Shown here one piece after another: positions 21,208 through 31,437 of a DNA stretch of 64,000 nucleotides (position 1 is the stretch's first letter; every line of letters starts with the position of its first letter). Where the stretch lies: NCBI GenBank assembly GCA_022495005.1, contig JAGYXB010001059.1, positions 186,001-250,000 of the forward strand, written 5' to 3'. Below the pieces are notes generated by a model. It ran no database searches, was not told where the DNA came from, and saw only the letters and a program-made list of their open reading frames with translations. The stretch is from Rhyacophila brunnea (taxonomy: Eukaryota; Arthropoda; Insecta; Trichoptera; Rhyacophilidae). Position numbers and translations under genes: made by a program.

Positions 21208-21957
21208 TTAATGAAAATTTGGTAATGCATTCGTCGCCACTATTAAATATAATTTAAACACACGATTAAGACAATTATACTAATAATATTTTAATTGATT
21301 AATAATGTCAATAAATAACCAAAGTAATCGAACACTGTAATTTTGATAAATTTTGTAAATTTTGATATCCACTAAAAAACCCACTTAAGGTTTTCAAAGT
21401 ATTAATAATATTACAATTAATAATAAGTGTACAAATACATAATATTGCTGGAACGAATAAGAAAATGTATTCTGTCTCTATATATACACGTATAGTATTT
21501 AAGCAATGGCAAACGGCCTATCTGGATAGTCTTGATAATGGTGTTACAACCGAAATAGCTATCGACAAACCTTTTTAAAAACCTGTAGAATTGAATATTA
21601 ATTATATTTTCATTTCTTGTAAAATGGAATTCTACCAAGTAAATGCTAACTCAATTAATATATAAATATGTTCATATCTACACAGTTCGAGTAACTCAAC
21701 TGGCCATTTCGGCATTACGTGCAACTTTTTTTATGGGTAAATGTAAATGTTAAAAAAAGTTCATTTCAGCCAGTACGACTAATACAATAAATAAATAAAA
21801 TAATTTTAATTTCTTCTGCAGTAGAATTCTCCTTTTAATAATAAAACAATTTTTAGTTGTTAAATTTGTTTCATTGGCCTATCTCCCATTTTTGTCCCGG
21901 TGTAGAGTTTCATAATTATTATGGTAAACCTGATTACATCTATATTAATCACATATT
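21208..21957. other. Unassigned AT-rich sequence
   Basis: Low-complexity AT-rich DNA with no ORF of note or inverted repeat. Confidence 0.4.
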
Positions 21958-22074
21958 TTTTTACCATCGAAGAAAATTCGTGATGTGTGTTTATCTCACT
22001 TAGCTCGTCTCATAGCTTATCTCGTTAGCGCCCAGGGTAGAGCTCTGTCAGCCCCTCATCCTTGTGGGAGCATG
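21958..22074 (+). mobile_element. Right-end fragment of the CATGGCCCCCACA MITE
   Basis: gtgatgtgtgtttatctcac, tagagctctgtcagccc and cttgtgggagcatg match the right third of 34184-34572. The left portion is missing. Confidence 0.6.
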
Positions 22075-22483
22075 TTTCTCAGTATGGGCTGCAGTTTGAT
22101 GTCGAATAAATAAACTAAGAAGGGGTGGGGATTCCAGGCATATTATATTGATTGCACAGGATCGTTAATCGCTCTGGGTTTGCAAGGAGAACTGTGGCAG
22201 TGTTACGTAGGCGACTTCGTAATCCGAGGAAACCCTTATTCGGTCATTCCTGCTTTGCGATTTTCATTAAAATAATTAATTATTACGTAATGCAAAAATA
22301 TAAGGCGTTGAATTGAAGACATGCCGGTAGTTAGATTACTCATTATTAGATACCGAGAAGGTGAGATCAGATATTTATTACGAAGCCTGTTTAAAAAAAA
22401 AACCATTAACCTTATAAAGAATATAAAGGGACCGATACGTGTAGGCACGATTGTGAATCGTTCATTTTACTTATTAGCATGAG
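22075..22483. other. Unassigned
   Basis: No ORF above about 70 codons and no repeat match recognised. Confidence 0.4.
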
Positions 22484-22542
22484 TGATCAACTGATCAGTG
22501 TTCACTGAGTGATCACTGATAACGGTGATCACTGATCATTAT
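22484..22542. repeat. Cluster of TGATCA palindromes
   Basis: gtgatcaactgatcagtg, ttcactgagtgatcactg and ggtgatcactgatcatt follow each other within 60 bp. GTGATCAC and CTGATCAG are each self-complementary, so the block can fold in several registers. Confidence 0.7.
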
Positions 22543-23465
22543 AATGTTTAAATTCGAGACATTCATAACGTGATAATATGAAAGATAATATAATGCAAAT
22601 ACGAAAACAGTGAATTAATAATCTGTTCGGTTTCAGACGTCTGCGATGATTTCAGCTAACTTATACCAGTCACTAAAGTTCTTGGGCCAGGAGTCAGGAC
22701 GATCTTCTTCTGCCGGAACTTCGCTTACCGAAGATAACGATTATCCTTCAATTACTTACATGCACAAATTGCATGATTGCCAGAATACAGAGCTATGTTG
22801 TGGCGAAACTATGCCAACTTAATAGGGCCTGTAGACTTGGATGGATTTACTTGCACCAACAATGTGTATTTTAAAATCGCGATAATAACTGTTTACACGT
22901 AAAAGTGTTGACTGTCTCGCCATTCTCATTCTTCAAGAGTAAGCGAGACGTGATGATGTCATTTTATAGTACATATTATTTGACAGATCATGAAAATTGG
23001 TTAACATCAACACGAGACGAGTCTCCCAATTAAACATAAACTTGATTAGTTTGGGCATGTTTAGATGCACTGTACTGTTGCACGGGTTAGCAAAACAGTT
23101 TTTTTTTATTTGAAAAACATTGTAAGGAGATCCCATATGTTTGATGTACCGGAACGCCCCCAAATTGTAATATTATAATGTTTTGTCATCGTAGTAACAA
23201 CACCAATGGATCGATTTTTCAATTCTCTGGGAATAGGGGAAATTAATGAATATTGAGCATGACTAAAAAACTTGACAGAAAAGTGTTTTAGATTATAGCT
23301 TGCCTTTTAATATTATAGAATAGATTGGTAAAAATTCATCACAATATCATTAGGTGTACCTCTCCTTCTTCATTCGGTATACCTACCTATTGAAAAAATA
23401 CTCGAAAGGTATAAATGATTTCTTCTCTCGTTATTATATTATCTGCGTAATGAGGGTAAATTTTT
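22543..23465. other. Unassigned
   Basis: No gene, terminal repeat or tandem array seen. Confidence 0.4.
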
Positions 23466-23592
23466 AAATGATAATTAATTTTAATTAAATAATTACTATT
23501 TATTTTAATTAAATGATTATTTATTTTAATTAAATAATTTATTTTAATTAAATAATTTATTTTAATTACGTAAATAATTATTTTAATTTAAA
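23466..23592. repeat. AT-rich tandem repeat (ATTTATTTTAATTAAATA)n
   Basis: About five imperfect units of 18-26 bp, each with the palindrome TTTAATTAAA. Unit length shortens from left to right. Typical minisatellite or slippage product. Confidence 0.75.
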
Positions 23593-23865
23593 TTGTTCAG
23601 TACTTGTGTAATGTGATTTAGTGAACAATATTTGTCCAAAGCAAAGATGTTGTAGAAAACCTTATTGTATCTACCTATAGAAATGGATAAACAAAAGTCG
23701 AGACACAAAAGTTCTACTAAATCGATCTCGCAATAACCCCAACCCAACAGGGCTGCACTCAGTCATAAAACACCAGTAACTTGTCAAAATGTTGCAAATT
23801 CGAATGAAGCTTTTTAAAAATATTTTTTTTTTACTCACCATTCAGATTGACCGGTTAGACACAAT

Positions 23866-24230
23866 AAATAAGTGTGTTCAGTGACACGGCAAATAATTTT
23901 CAACTATAGGTGCGACGAAATTTCGGACTGGCTGGCAATCGAGGAGCGAAAGTCGAGCTGTGAACACGTCAATTTGTTTTGTGATGAGGAAATTAATTCT
24001 TAAATCATGTAAAGATGACTAAAAAACATTACCCGTTTACTTGAAAAAGAAAACATGTCAAAGAATGTATTATTATTATTAGTAATAAAACAATAAACAT
24101 AACATTAAATGGACGCATGATGACTTTTTATGACAAATTATGTTTTGTTCTGCACGCGTCATTTGCACAATCTACGCGTCGCGTAGTCACGATCGTTTTA
24201 GACCGTGCCCCAGCTGGAGTATAGCCTTAA
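23866..24230 (+). mobile_element. TTAA-flanked MITE, copy 3
   Basis: Same family as 7836-8203. The right end ...GTATAGCCTTAA is at 24227-24230. The left end is decayed to aataagtgtgttcagtgaca. Confidence 0.78.
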
Positions 24231-24667
24231 AATTAAATGACAAATACACTAAAACTTACTTTCAATATAAATATTTACTTACCTACCTAATATTAAAATA
24301 AGCATTCTAAATATTATTTCTTTTATAAATGACGCAGTGGTCAATGTATTCTCTGGACGGGTTATCACCACTCGTGACTATAGGTCATCAATAAATACTA
24401 AGCAGCCGACCCAAGATATCAACTACCAATATAATAAATATATAATAATAATATTATTATCAATAATTACTTTCAGTTAATATTATTATGACCGATGATT
24501 ACTGAACTTGCTACGTATTTCAGAACGTAGACGAATTATTCACGTATCACCAATCACTCGTCAAATAGTCGTCAGCAATTGAGTGAAGATGCATATATTA
24601 TAATATGATAAAACCACTGTAATCCGACAGCATAAACGTTTACTTTTTGATGTTATATTTTCATCAA
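24231..24667. other. Unassigned AT-rich sequence
   Basis: Contains only a short (ATA)n/(TAT)n patch near 24436-24470. Confidence 0.4.
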
Positions 24668-24945
24668 TCATCACTGTTCTGGCAGAAGACACTAATTCGA
24701 TAAAATGACATACCATGGTATAACCAAATGATATAACATTAGTTATACCAAAATGTTCCTTATTTCAAACTTTACCGTCTGGAAACCTTCTTAATAAATA
24801 AACAGTCTTTATTTTAAAGTAATCCTTTTTACGATTTCTTAATAAACTCACATGATAGACCATTTCAAACATTTTAACAACTTCAAAGTCAAATTACTCA
24901 AAACTAGTATTCTCCAGTTAGTGTGTTCTGCCAGAACAGAGACGA
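24668..24945 (-). mobile_element. TA-flanked MITE, copy 3 (inverted, with extra segment)
   Basis: Inverted relative of 6030-6277. Both terminal repeats are preserved (ctgttctggcagaa, ttctgccagaacag). It is about 30 bp longer because of an added accatggtataaccaaatg segment beside the left terminal repeat. The flanking TA is mutated on the left and absent on the right. Confidence 0.82.
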
Positions 24946-25525
24946 TTCGGTTCGGCTGTTTTCGGCCAGTACGGGATGGGAACACCACGTATTACTCGTA
25001 ACAAATCGTCAAAGTTACTTTCAATATGAATAATTATTAAGGCTATACTTCAATTGAGGCATAGTCAAAAAAGATCGTGGCTAGGCGATGCGCGGATTGT
25101 GCAAATGACGCATGTCGAACGAAATATAATTTTTCATAAAAATCCAACATGCGTCCATTTAATGTTATGTTTATTGTTATATTACTAATAATAATAGTAT
25201 TTTCATTGACATGTTTTCTTTTTTAAGTATATACGTAAAGTTTTTTAGTCATCTTTACACGATTTAAGAATACTTTCATCCGACGCCAAAACAAAAAACT
25301 CGACTGTCGGTCTCCGATTGGCGACTAGTGAGAAATTTCGTCGCACCTACTGTTGAAAATTATTAGCCGTTTCACTGAACTTTTTGATGTTCGGTTGGCT
25401 TCGTCTGATTTCGGCCAGTACGGCAGCGCCCAATAAGGGAACAGCCCGTATTACATGTAACAAACCGTGCCCCATAACGAAAAACCAAAGTCAAATGTCA
25501 AAGTTACTTTCAATATGAATAATTA
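24946..25525. repeat. Direct repeat bracketing a TTAA MITE
   Basis: ttcggccagtacgg, cgtattac...gtaacaaa and gtcaaagttactttcaatat...aattattaa occur at 24960-25040 and again at 25411-25530. The right copy has an uninterrupted ...aattattaaactac, i.e. an empty TTAA site. The left copy runs into the MITE at that TTAA. Confidence 0.75.
25037..25378 (-). mobile_element. TTAA-flanked MITE, copy 4
   Basis: Inverted copy starting TTAAGGCTATACTTCAATTG. The right end stops at cgtttcactgaac without TTAA, so that end is slightly truncated or mutated. Confidence 0.8.
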
Positions 25526-25893
25526 TTAAACTACTGTCCGCAAGATCTCGGCGATAACAGGAAGTCGCTGTAGTCACGTGTAGAAGATTTATGTATTTTT
25601 TGAGAAAACAAATCCGGCGAAATTAGGTTTATCATTTATAACAATTCTATTCTCAGTAATTCACTTAGAAGTCCAATTATTAACAAACAATACCGTATAT
25701 GACGCAGACAGTATTATTCAAATTTTATTCGATTCAATAAGAACATTAATTATATTTTGATTGGTATCAAGTATCTGATAATATCGCTGTCATAATTATC
25801 ACATTATCAGTTATTTAGTAGGTACCACTTGATACTTTTGAGCACCTACTTGCTAACCTACTTTTGAATAATTTAGTAGTTTATATACACGTA
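25526..25893. other. Unassigned
   Basis: No recognisable feature. Confidence 0.4.
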
Positions 25894-26290
25894 CAGGGCT
25901 CGAAATAGACCGGAACGCATCGGAGCGCCGTTCCTGTTCGTGAAATTCTAAAAGTACCGTTACGGCTCGTGAATTTTTTGAAAATTGCGTTCCGTTTCAT
26001 GTTATTGAGATAATATTGCATGTAGGTATGTAGTTTTTAAAGTTGTAAGAACTGATTCGTGGGAAAAAAATGCAAAAATGAATAGTGTACCCATTTAAAA
26101 AAAAACTACATTTTAATGTTGTATTGGGGGGGGGTAATGTGTATTAGCGCAGAGCCCCTTCAAGTATAAATGAAACCCTGATTATTAGGCATATCGCCCT
26201 AATGATATCCGAAAAATATTTAACATAATTTGATATTTTTGAATGATTATTCAGCGCTCCGGTTCGTAAGATTTTCTATTTCGAGCACTG
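25894..26290. mobile_element. hAT-like MITE (CAGGGCTCGAAATAG ends)
   Basis: Left CAGGGCTCGAAATAG and right CTATTTCGAGCACTG form inverted repeats of hAT type. acacgta lies just outside the left end and, offset by three bases, outside the right end (possible imperfect TSD). The interior is rich in ccgGAACG / CGTTCCg words. Non-coding; includes a G-run (26126-26136). Confidence 0.7.
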
Positions 26291-26646
26291 TAAACACGTA
26301 TATCTACGATATGATTGTATTTATAATTTACTCACAAACGCATTTTCTTCCAGCTTTACCTTGTATTCCGATGGATTTTATTTCGTATTTTGTTTAAGTA
26401 TTTTGTTTAGATATGAATTTGATCTCAATGCTATGCGGTCGTCGGTTTCCGATACAAGAACTCACAGTGAACTGTGACAATTTTCTGGACACGATATTTA
26501 TATTACAAACGCAAACACGTGTTAAATGCGTCTTTTCATTTCACCAAATTGTCTCGATTGACCCAAGCTTCGTAGTAATATGTTGAGGACTTTCCATGTT
26601 GGTGCCCGAACCTGACTGCGGGCAGGTCCGGCAAACAGATATGCAC
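26291..26646. other. Unassigned
   Basis: No recognisable feature. Confidence 0.4.
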
Positions 26647-26654
26647 TTCCACAC

Positions 26655-27000
26655 CATGGCCCCCACATCCTAAAACGGCCCCCCCGGCCAGGATCTTTGG
26701 CGGCCCCCCCTACCTATCGCTAAGTTTAAGTAAGGGCCTTCGGTTTATTTTTAGGGTTTTTTGTAGTTTTAATACATCTACTTGAATTATGTAGTTGTCA
26801 AGTATCTACACAACATTTTTAAAATGTAAAATTCTCTCCTGTGAAATAGCGCCGCAGGCGATTTTTTTTACCTACCATTAAAGCAAATTTGTTATGTGTG
26901 TTTATCTTAAATATGTGATTGACCCGCCACGCCGGGCCCCCCCCCGAGCCCGGGCCCCTAGGCTAGAGCCCTGTCAGCCCCCCCCCCTTGTGGGGCCATG
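26655..27000 (+). mobile_element. CATGGCCCCCACA MITE, copy at shared target
   Basis: Starts CATGGCCCCCACATCCT and ends CTTGTGGGGCCATG. Flanked by TTCCACAC (26647-26654) and CTCTACAC (27001-27008), an imperfect 8-bp duplication (6/8). Internal words ctacctatcgcta, atagcgccgcaggcga and tctagagccctgtcag-type sequence are shared with 31438, 34184 and 37536. Confidence 0.8.
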
Positions 27001-27008
27001 CTCTACAC

Positions 27009-28152
27009 TAGGGAATCCAATCCCGAGATCCCGGACAATTTTTGATACATATGAATCCCGGGATTAGTAAGCATAATCCCGAAACTTTCGGGATTGATTT
27101 TTTTATCAATCATAATCAACTAACTAAAATCAGTATGTTAGTGACGTGATGTACCAGCACATGTCACATGTCACAGGGGGAATCACAGGATGCTCACGGG
27201 TAATAAATAAGCACGTTTTGCTTCCATACGCAGTCGTAACAACATCAGAAAAATAATAAAATCGTTTATTTAAACCAGTTAGACGCCACGGACGTGCAAG
27301 TACGCACTTGTTTATTATGAATGTAAGTTTTAATTTTCTCGCTGAATAGCAATTCTTAGAATCTCGGAATGTTTGTGAATTGTATTATGTATTGCATTTG
27401 TTATCTTTTCTTGAATAAATAAATAAAACTGATTTACTTTCACATTAATATTTATATTACAATATTATTTACTTACTCCATTAAATCTGTGTATTTCCAA
27501 GATTGAACGTATACAATATTAACAATAAATATCTTAAATATAGTAGATATAAATTAGACTAGACATTTTTTACCAATTTTATCAATGTTATTTCTAAGTA
27601 TAAAAATGTATATTAACTATCAAATAATTACAAGATAAAAAGAACTTTTTTATATACAACGTTTTTAAATTTTCTGTTGAATCATATAAACTTGACTTGA
27701 CTAGCTTAAACGATCAAAAAAATTGTACTTGATAGAAATAATACTGAAATGTCACTTTGACATGTCATATTGATTTTCATAGTAACGCAGGTATATATTA
27801 ATAATTTAGTTGCTAGGACCCCAGACCCCTAGCAACCAATAATGGTGTCGAAATAACTTTTCATCCAAAACAGAATTAACTGAAAATGGGAATTCAATTC
27901 TACTTAAAGATGGCTAAAAGTTTAAAAAAAAAATGCATTGGCATCGTGTTCTGATATATTCTAAAAGTCTCAAATGTCTAGGTAGTCAGGAAGTTAGTTA
28001 AAAATCGATTGCAAGATGTGTACCGCACAAAGAACCACCGGACAAATTCTTAAGAGTATTCTTAACTATCGAAAAAATGCCAATCCCGGGATCGTCAAAT
28101 TGTAATCCCGAAATCCTGGGATCAAAATTTTGGCTCGTGATTGGATTCCCTA
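27009..28152 (+). mobile_element. hAT-type element with CCCGGGATT arrays, copy 1
   Basis: Ends TAGGGAATCCAATCCCGAG and the complement of CTCGTGATTGGATTCCCTA. The 8-bp TSD is CTCTACAC (27001-27008) / CTCCACAC (28153-28160), 7/8. Multiple AATCCCGRRATT-type words lie inside both ends. It is longer than the copies at 51991 and 55162 because a 440-bp unit (27622-28062) has inserted in it. No transposase visible. Confidence 0.87.
27622..28062 (+). mobile_element. 440-bp insertion unit with TSD TAACTATC
   Basis: TAACTATC lies at 27614-27621 and 28063-28070 (preceded by T on both sides, so 9 bp could be counted). The element begins AAATAATTACAAG, the same edge seen at 12393 and, inverted, at 12130. 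The ends show no convincing inverted repeat, so the class is uncertain. An 8-bp duplication fits hAT. Confidence 0.75.
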
Positions 28153-28160
28153 CTCCACAC

Positions 28161-28569
28161 GAATAAAATGACAGAGTATTTTGAACGATAAAGGTAGATA
28201 GCTATTGCCAATAAAATATGGTTAGGTACTATTATTGAAAACAATTGCAAAAAACCAGCGAAAGAAATGTCTATTATGCAACGAATTGGTATATATCAGT
28301 CAATGCCACCGCAGTACTCAGACGTTATTATGACACGCAAAATCAGCATTAAAATTGATATTAAAAATATTTAAAATTTTTTTAGAAAATGCCGTTTTAA
28401 TAAGTTATTTTCTTGGTGCCATGTGTGCTTTACCCTTTGTGTTCTATATTGGCTTATTCAAAATCAAATTAATTTATTTTACATAGGTATAATGAACATG
28501 ACAACTAACAAATTCACAACATCATACAAAAAACAATGAAAAGTAATTGTGAGTAAAAAAAGTACACCT
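28161..28569. other. Unassigned
   Basis: No recognisable feature in this AT-rich stretch. Confidence 0.4.
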
Positions 28570-28757
28570 AAAGCCTCAATTACATTAAGCTTCTTTACGA
28601 GCTGTTTGTTGGCGAATTTATAATCTGCCTGTAAAGTCGTCCAGTGTAATCATCGAACATGTTAGCTTGTTCGATGATTACACTGGGCGACTTTACAGGC
28701 AGATTATAAATTCGCCAACACACAGCTCGTAAAGAAGCTCAATGTAATTGAGGCTTA
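28570..28757. mobile_element. 188-bp foldback MITE
   Basis: Nearly complete palindrome: left aagcctcaattacattaagc...cagtgtaatcatcgaaca, right its complement ending gctcaatgtaattgaggctt. The central loop is only a few bases. The arms match the sequence nested in the hAT element at 9695-10050. The TSD is not clear (acct on both sides is possible). Confidence 0.85.
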
Positions 28758-28960
28758 ACCTCACAAAAGTAGAACATAATATCAATATTCGAAGCGATTT
28801 GATTAAGCACAGTTATTAACTTTTCAATTGGCACTACCCATGGCAGGTTAGTTCTGGACATTGGGAGAACAAAACAACGAATGCTCCCGATTTCAAAGAT
28901 AGTGGGATCAGGAACATACAAGTCAATAATACCAATAATGGCAGCTTCCATTCAACGTGT
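28758..28960 (-). pseudogene. LINE ORF2 C-terminus (RTNLP family)
   Basis: Minus-strand frame reads LYVPDPTIFEIGSIRCFVLP, then MSRTNLPWVVPIEKLITVLN and QIASNIDI. The same block (LFILPRCRTNLPLVMPIGRA, MFNEIASGVDI) is encoded at 44995-45250, so these are members of one LINE family. It corresponds to the conserved C-terminal tail of a non-LTR retrotransposon ORF2 product. It is 5' truncated and abuts the foldback MITE. No 3' tail is visible. Confidence 0.72.
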
Positions 28961-29057
28961 TTAAGTCGGAAACAATATGTAGCCAAATGTAGATTCTTCT
29001 TCTCAAATTTAGAAGTATGTAAACATACCCAAGAGAAAGTCAGTCGGATGGAGCCAT

Positions 29058-29080
29058 GGTATCTATATATATATATATAA
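29058..29080. repeat. (TA)n microsatellite
   Basis: Simple TA dinucleotide run of about ten units. Confidence 0.9.
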
Positions 29081-29159
29081 CCTAAAATCAATTCTTCTGA
29101 ATCCTCTCCACCATAAGGCCATACTATACTTTAACCGATGTGGGGCCCAGATAATAGAC

Positions 29160-29538
29160 TAAGCCGGCTCTCACATCAAAACTCGTCTCGTGTGCCGAAC
29201 AAACCCTCCAAGAACTGAGATCCAGTGTTGCTTGTGAATACCGCACACATCTATCTAGCGACGATCACGCGTAGCCTTCGAAACGTATAGATATTTGAGC
29301 CAGTATAGGAATGACCAATTCGTAGGTGTTTTTATGTGACTTCAACCCTTCGACTCGGAGCCCGAGAAGGGTGAATCTTGTCGGGTGTTTTTTTTCAAAC
29401 GAAACAGTCGCTTTCGACCAATCTGCGGAGCTCCATTTGGTAACGTGTGTTTTGTTGTTTGTGTTGAATAACGATAAGTCACATCGACGTATTCGACACG
29501 TTTTAGGCGAGACGAGTTTTGATGTGAGAGCCGGCTTA
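29160..29538. mobile_element. MITE with roughly 31-bp terminal inverted repeats (TAAGCCGGCTCTCACATC)
   Basis: The left end TAAGCCGGCTCTCACATC continues aaaactcgtctcg. The right end is its exact complement (cgagacgagttttgatgtga, gagccggctta). The interior contains short overlapping ORFs on both strands with no motif. The TSD is not clear. Confidence 0.78.
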
Positions 29539-29577
29539 CTTTCACGCCTGCTTCGAACGTAGGAATTAAAAAAGAAC

Positions 29578-29754
29578 GGTACAATTCGGTTATGAGGAAT
29601 ATAGCGGTAAACACATTTTGAAAATACCCGATATACTGGATTATTTGTTAGTTTGGGTTAGTTTAGGTTAGGTTAGGTTAAACTAACAAATAATCCAGTA
29701 TATCGGCTATTTTCAATGTGTTTGCCGCTGTATTCCTCATAACCGAACTGTACC
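29578..29754. mobile_element. Foldback hAT-type MITE with TTAGG core, copy 2
   Basis: Ends GGTACAATTCGGTTATGAGG and the complement of CCTCATAACCGAACTGTACC. The loop contains ggttaggttaggttaaac. The TSD is AAAAGAAC (29570-29577) / AATAGAAC (29755-29762), 7/8. Same family as 2464-2632. Confidence 0.85.
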
Positions 29755-29762
29755 AATAGAAC

Positions 29763-30266
29763 TTTCAATAACGGATCATCCGTCAATACACAAGAAAAAG
29801 CCCAATATGTATAGCGCTTCAGGCTGTAGTTCTTCAAGCGTCAATTCGGCCCTGTATGACACAGTGACTTGTCAATAAAAACAGTATTTAAAAATATCAC
29901 ATTCACTATTATTTTATGAGAGTAATTCGTTAATTTTGTAAATAATAAAATTATCAAGGCTATTGGATTCTTCCTATATTGTGTAATGCTAATTCGGCGT
30001 ACAAATTGACGTAACAGCTTAGAGATCACAATATTACCAAGGTTAGAAGAAAATTTGCATTAGACTTCCGTTAAGTTATTAATAGTGAAACATAAAACTA
30101 AAATCGACTACAAATCATTATAACGCCCAATCGCTTCCACTTGAACATCGTCCGAATTACGCATTTGCTAACTAACAGTCAGATCAGATCGAAGATTGTG
30201 AATCTTCTTCCGAATGGAGCCTTCTTTTTCTCTAAGTAATATCTCTGTATGGAATAAAGAAACAAC
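29763..30266. other. Unassigned
   Basis: No ORF or repeat edge recognised. Confidence 0.4.
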
Positions 30267-30274
30267 AACTAAAA

Positions 30275-30900
30275 CATGGGTGGCCAACCCGCGGCCCGCT
30301 GCCGATAGATGTGCTAATTTCGCAAATTGAGATTCGATATTGGCTCAAGATTTTAAAAAGCACCGTGTGCTGTTTGCTGCATTTGCAACGCCATTCTCCG
30401 TAGACGTGAATTCATTACCGAGAAATTTACAAATGGAACATTGTGAAAGGAGAAATTCCATCAGGTTCGTTTGGAAGAGTCTTACAAAACATATTTGGAC
30501 AAGGAGAAATATCCTGCATTTTACAAACATGCTCTAATGACGACTTCGCTATTAATTGGAAACACTTATACGTGTGAACAGCTTTTTGGTCGGATGAAGC
30601 ATATCAAATTCCGAGTGAGAACACGAATCACTGATGTGCATTTGGAAAACTGTTTACGTGTAGAAACAACCTCACTCGATATCGATATTGATCAAATTTC
30701 TCACTAAAATTTATTATTTTGTTTATTTTTTATTATTAAAAAAGTCTAATCTAATAAATATGTTTGATTCTCATTTTTGTTGTATTTTATTAATAAGTAT
30801 ATATTTCTTTTTTGTTTTGTATTATAAAAAAAATCGGTTGTGCGGCCCGGTAGGAAATGGTTGAAACTGGCCCGGCTGCTGAAAAGGTTGGCCACCCATG
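30275..30900 (+). mobile_element. hAT deletion derivative with exact TSD
   Basis: Ends CATGGGTGGCCAACC and GGTTGGCCACCCATG, perfect 15-bp inverted repeats. An exact 8-bp TSD, AACTAAAA, lies at 30267-30274 and 30901-30908. The subterminal gcggcccgc / gcggcccgg words are typical of this hAT group. It encodes only the C-terminal part of a transposase. Confidence 0.93.
30340..30706 (+). pseudogene. hAT transposase C-terminus, frameshifted
   Basis: The first frame (30340-30450) reads FAAFATPFSVDVNSLPRNLQ then MEH. After a shift near 30445-30475 a second frame reads SYKTYLDKEKYPAFYKHALM, TTSLL, TYTCEQLFGRMKHIKFRVRT and RITDVHLENCLRVETTSLD, to a stop at 30705-30707. This is the hAT dimerisation region in the form found in GTF2IRD2-like hAT proteins (CEQLFSRMKhxKsRxRtRLTDxHLEnxLRIATSs). 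The DDE catalytic residues are deleted, so it is inactive. Confidence 0.85.
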
Positions 30901-31052
30901 AACTAAAACAAATTATGAAAGTTCTTTATATAGCACAAGTGAAATTAACCTTACCTGTACGATGCTAATAAATCCCGTCCGTTCTAAGTCTGATAATATT
31001 ACAGTACCTAGGTTAAATAGAAATGCCTATGTTGGCAATATAATTAAGTCTA

Positions 31053-31370
31053 CTAAGGCTATACTTCAGTTGAGGCATGGTATAAAAAGATCGTGGCTAG
31101 GCGATGCGCGGATTGTGCAAATGACGCGTGCGCGGAACGAAATATAATTTGTAATAAAAATCCACCATGCGTCCATTGTTTATTGTTATATTACTAATAA
31201 TAATAGTACATTCATTGACATGTTTTATTTTTAAGTACATATGTAAAGTTTTTTAGTCATCTTTACACGATTTAAGAATATTTTCATCCGACGCCATGAC
31301 AAAACAAATCGACGTGCGGACACCTCGACGAAGTACGCTCTTAACATTTCGTCATAATTATATTGTATTA
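31053..31370 (-). mobile_element. TTAA-flanked MITE, copy 5 (truncated)
   Basis: Left end CTAAGGCTATACTTCAGTTG (TTAA mutated to CTAA), with body words gatcgtggctaggcgatgcg and cattgacatgtttta shared. The right terminus is lost after the gaatattttcatccgacg segment. Confidence 0.75.
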
Positions 31371-31437
31371 TTTGTGTTATGATAAAAAAGAAGGCATCAA
31401 AACTTAATTATAATCATACTAGTATCTTGATCTCACC

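Noticed and set aside
23466..23592. CRISPR-like array
   Set aside because: The units are contiguous AT-rich tandem repeats with no unique spacers, in eukaryotic DNA.
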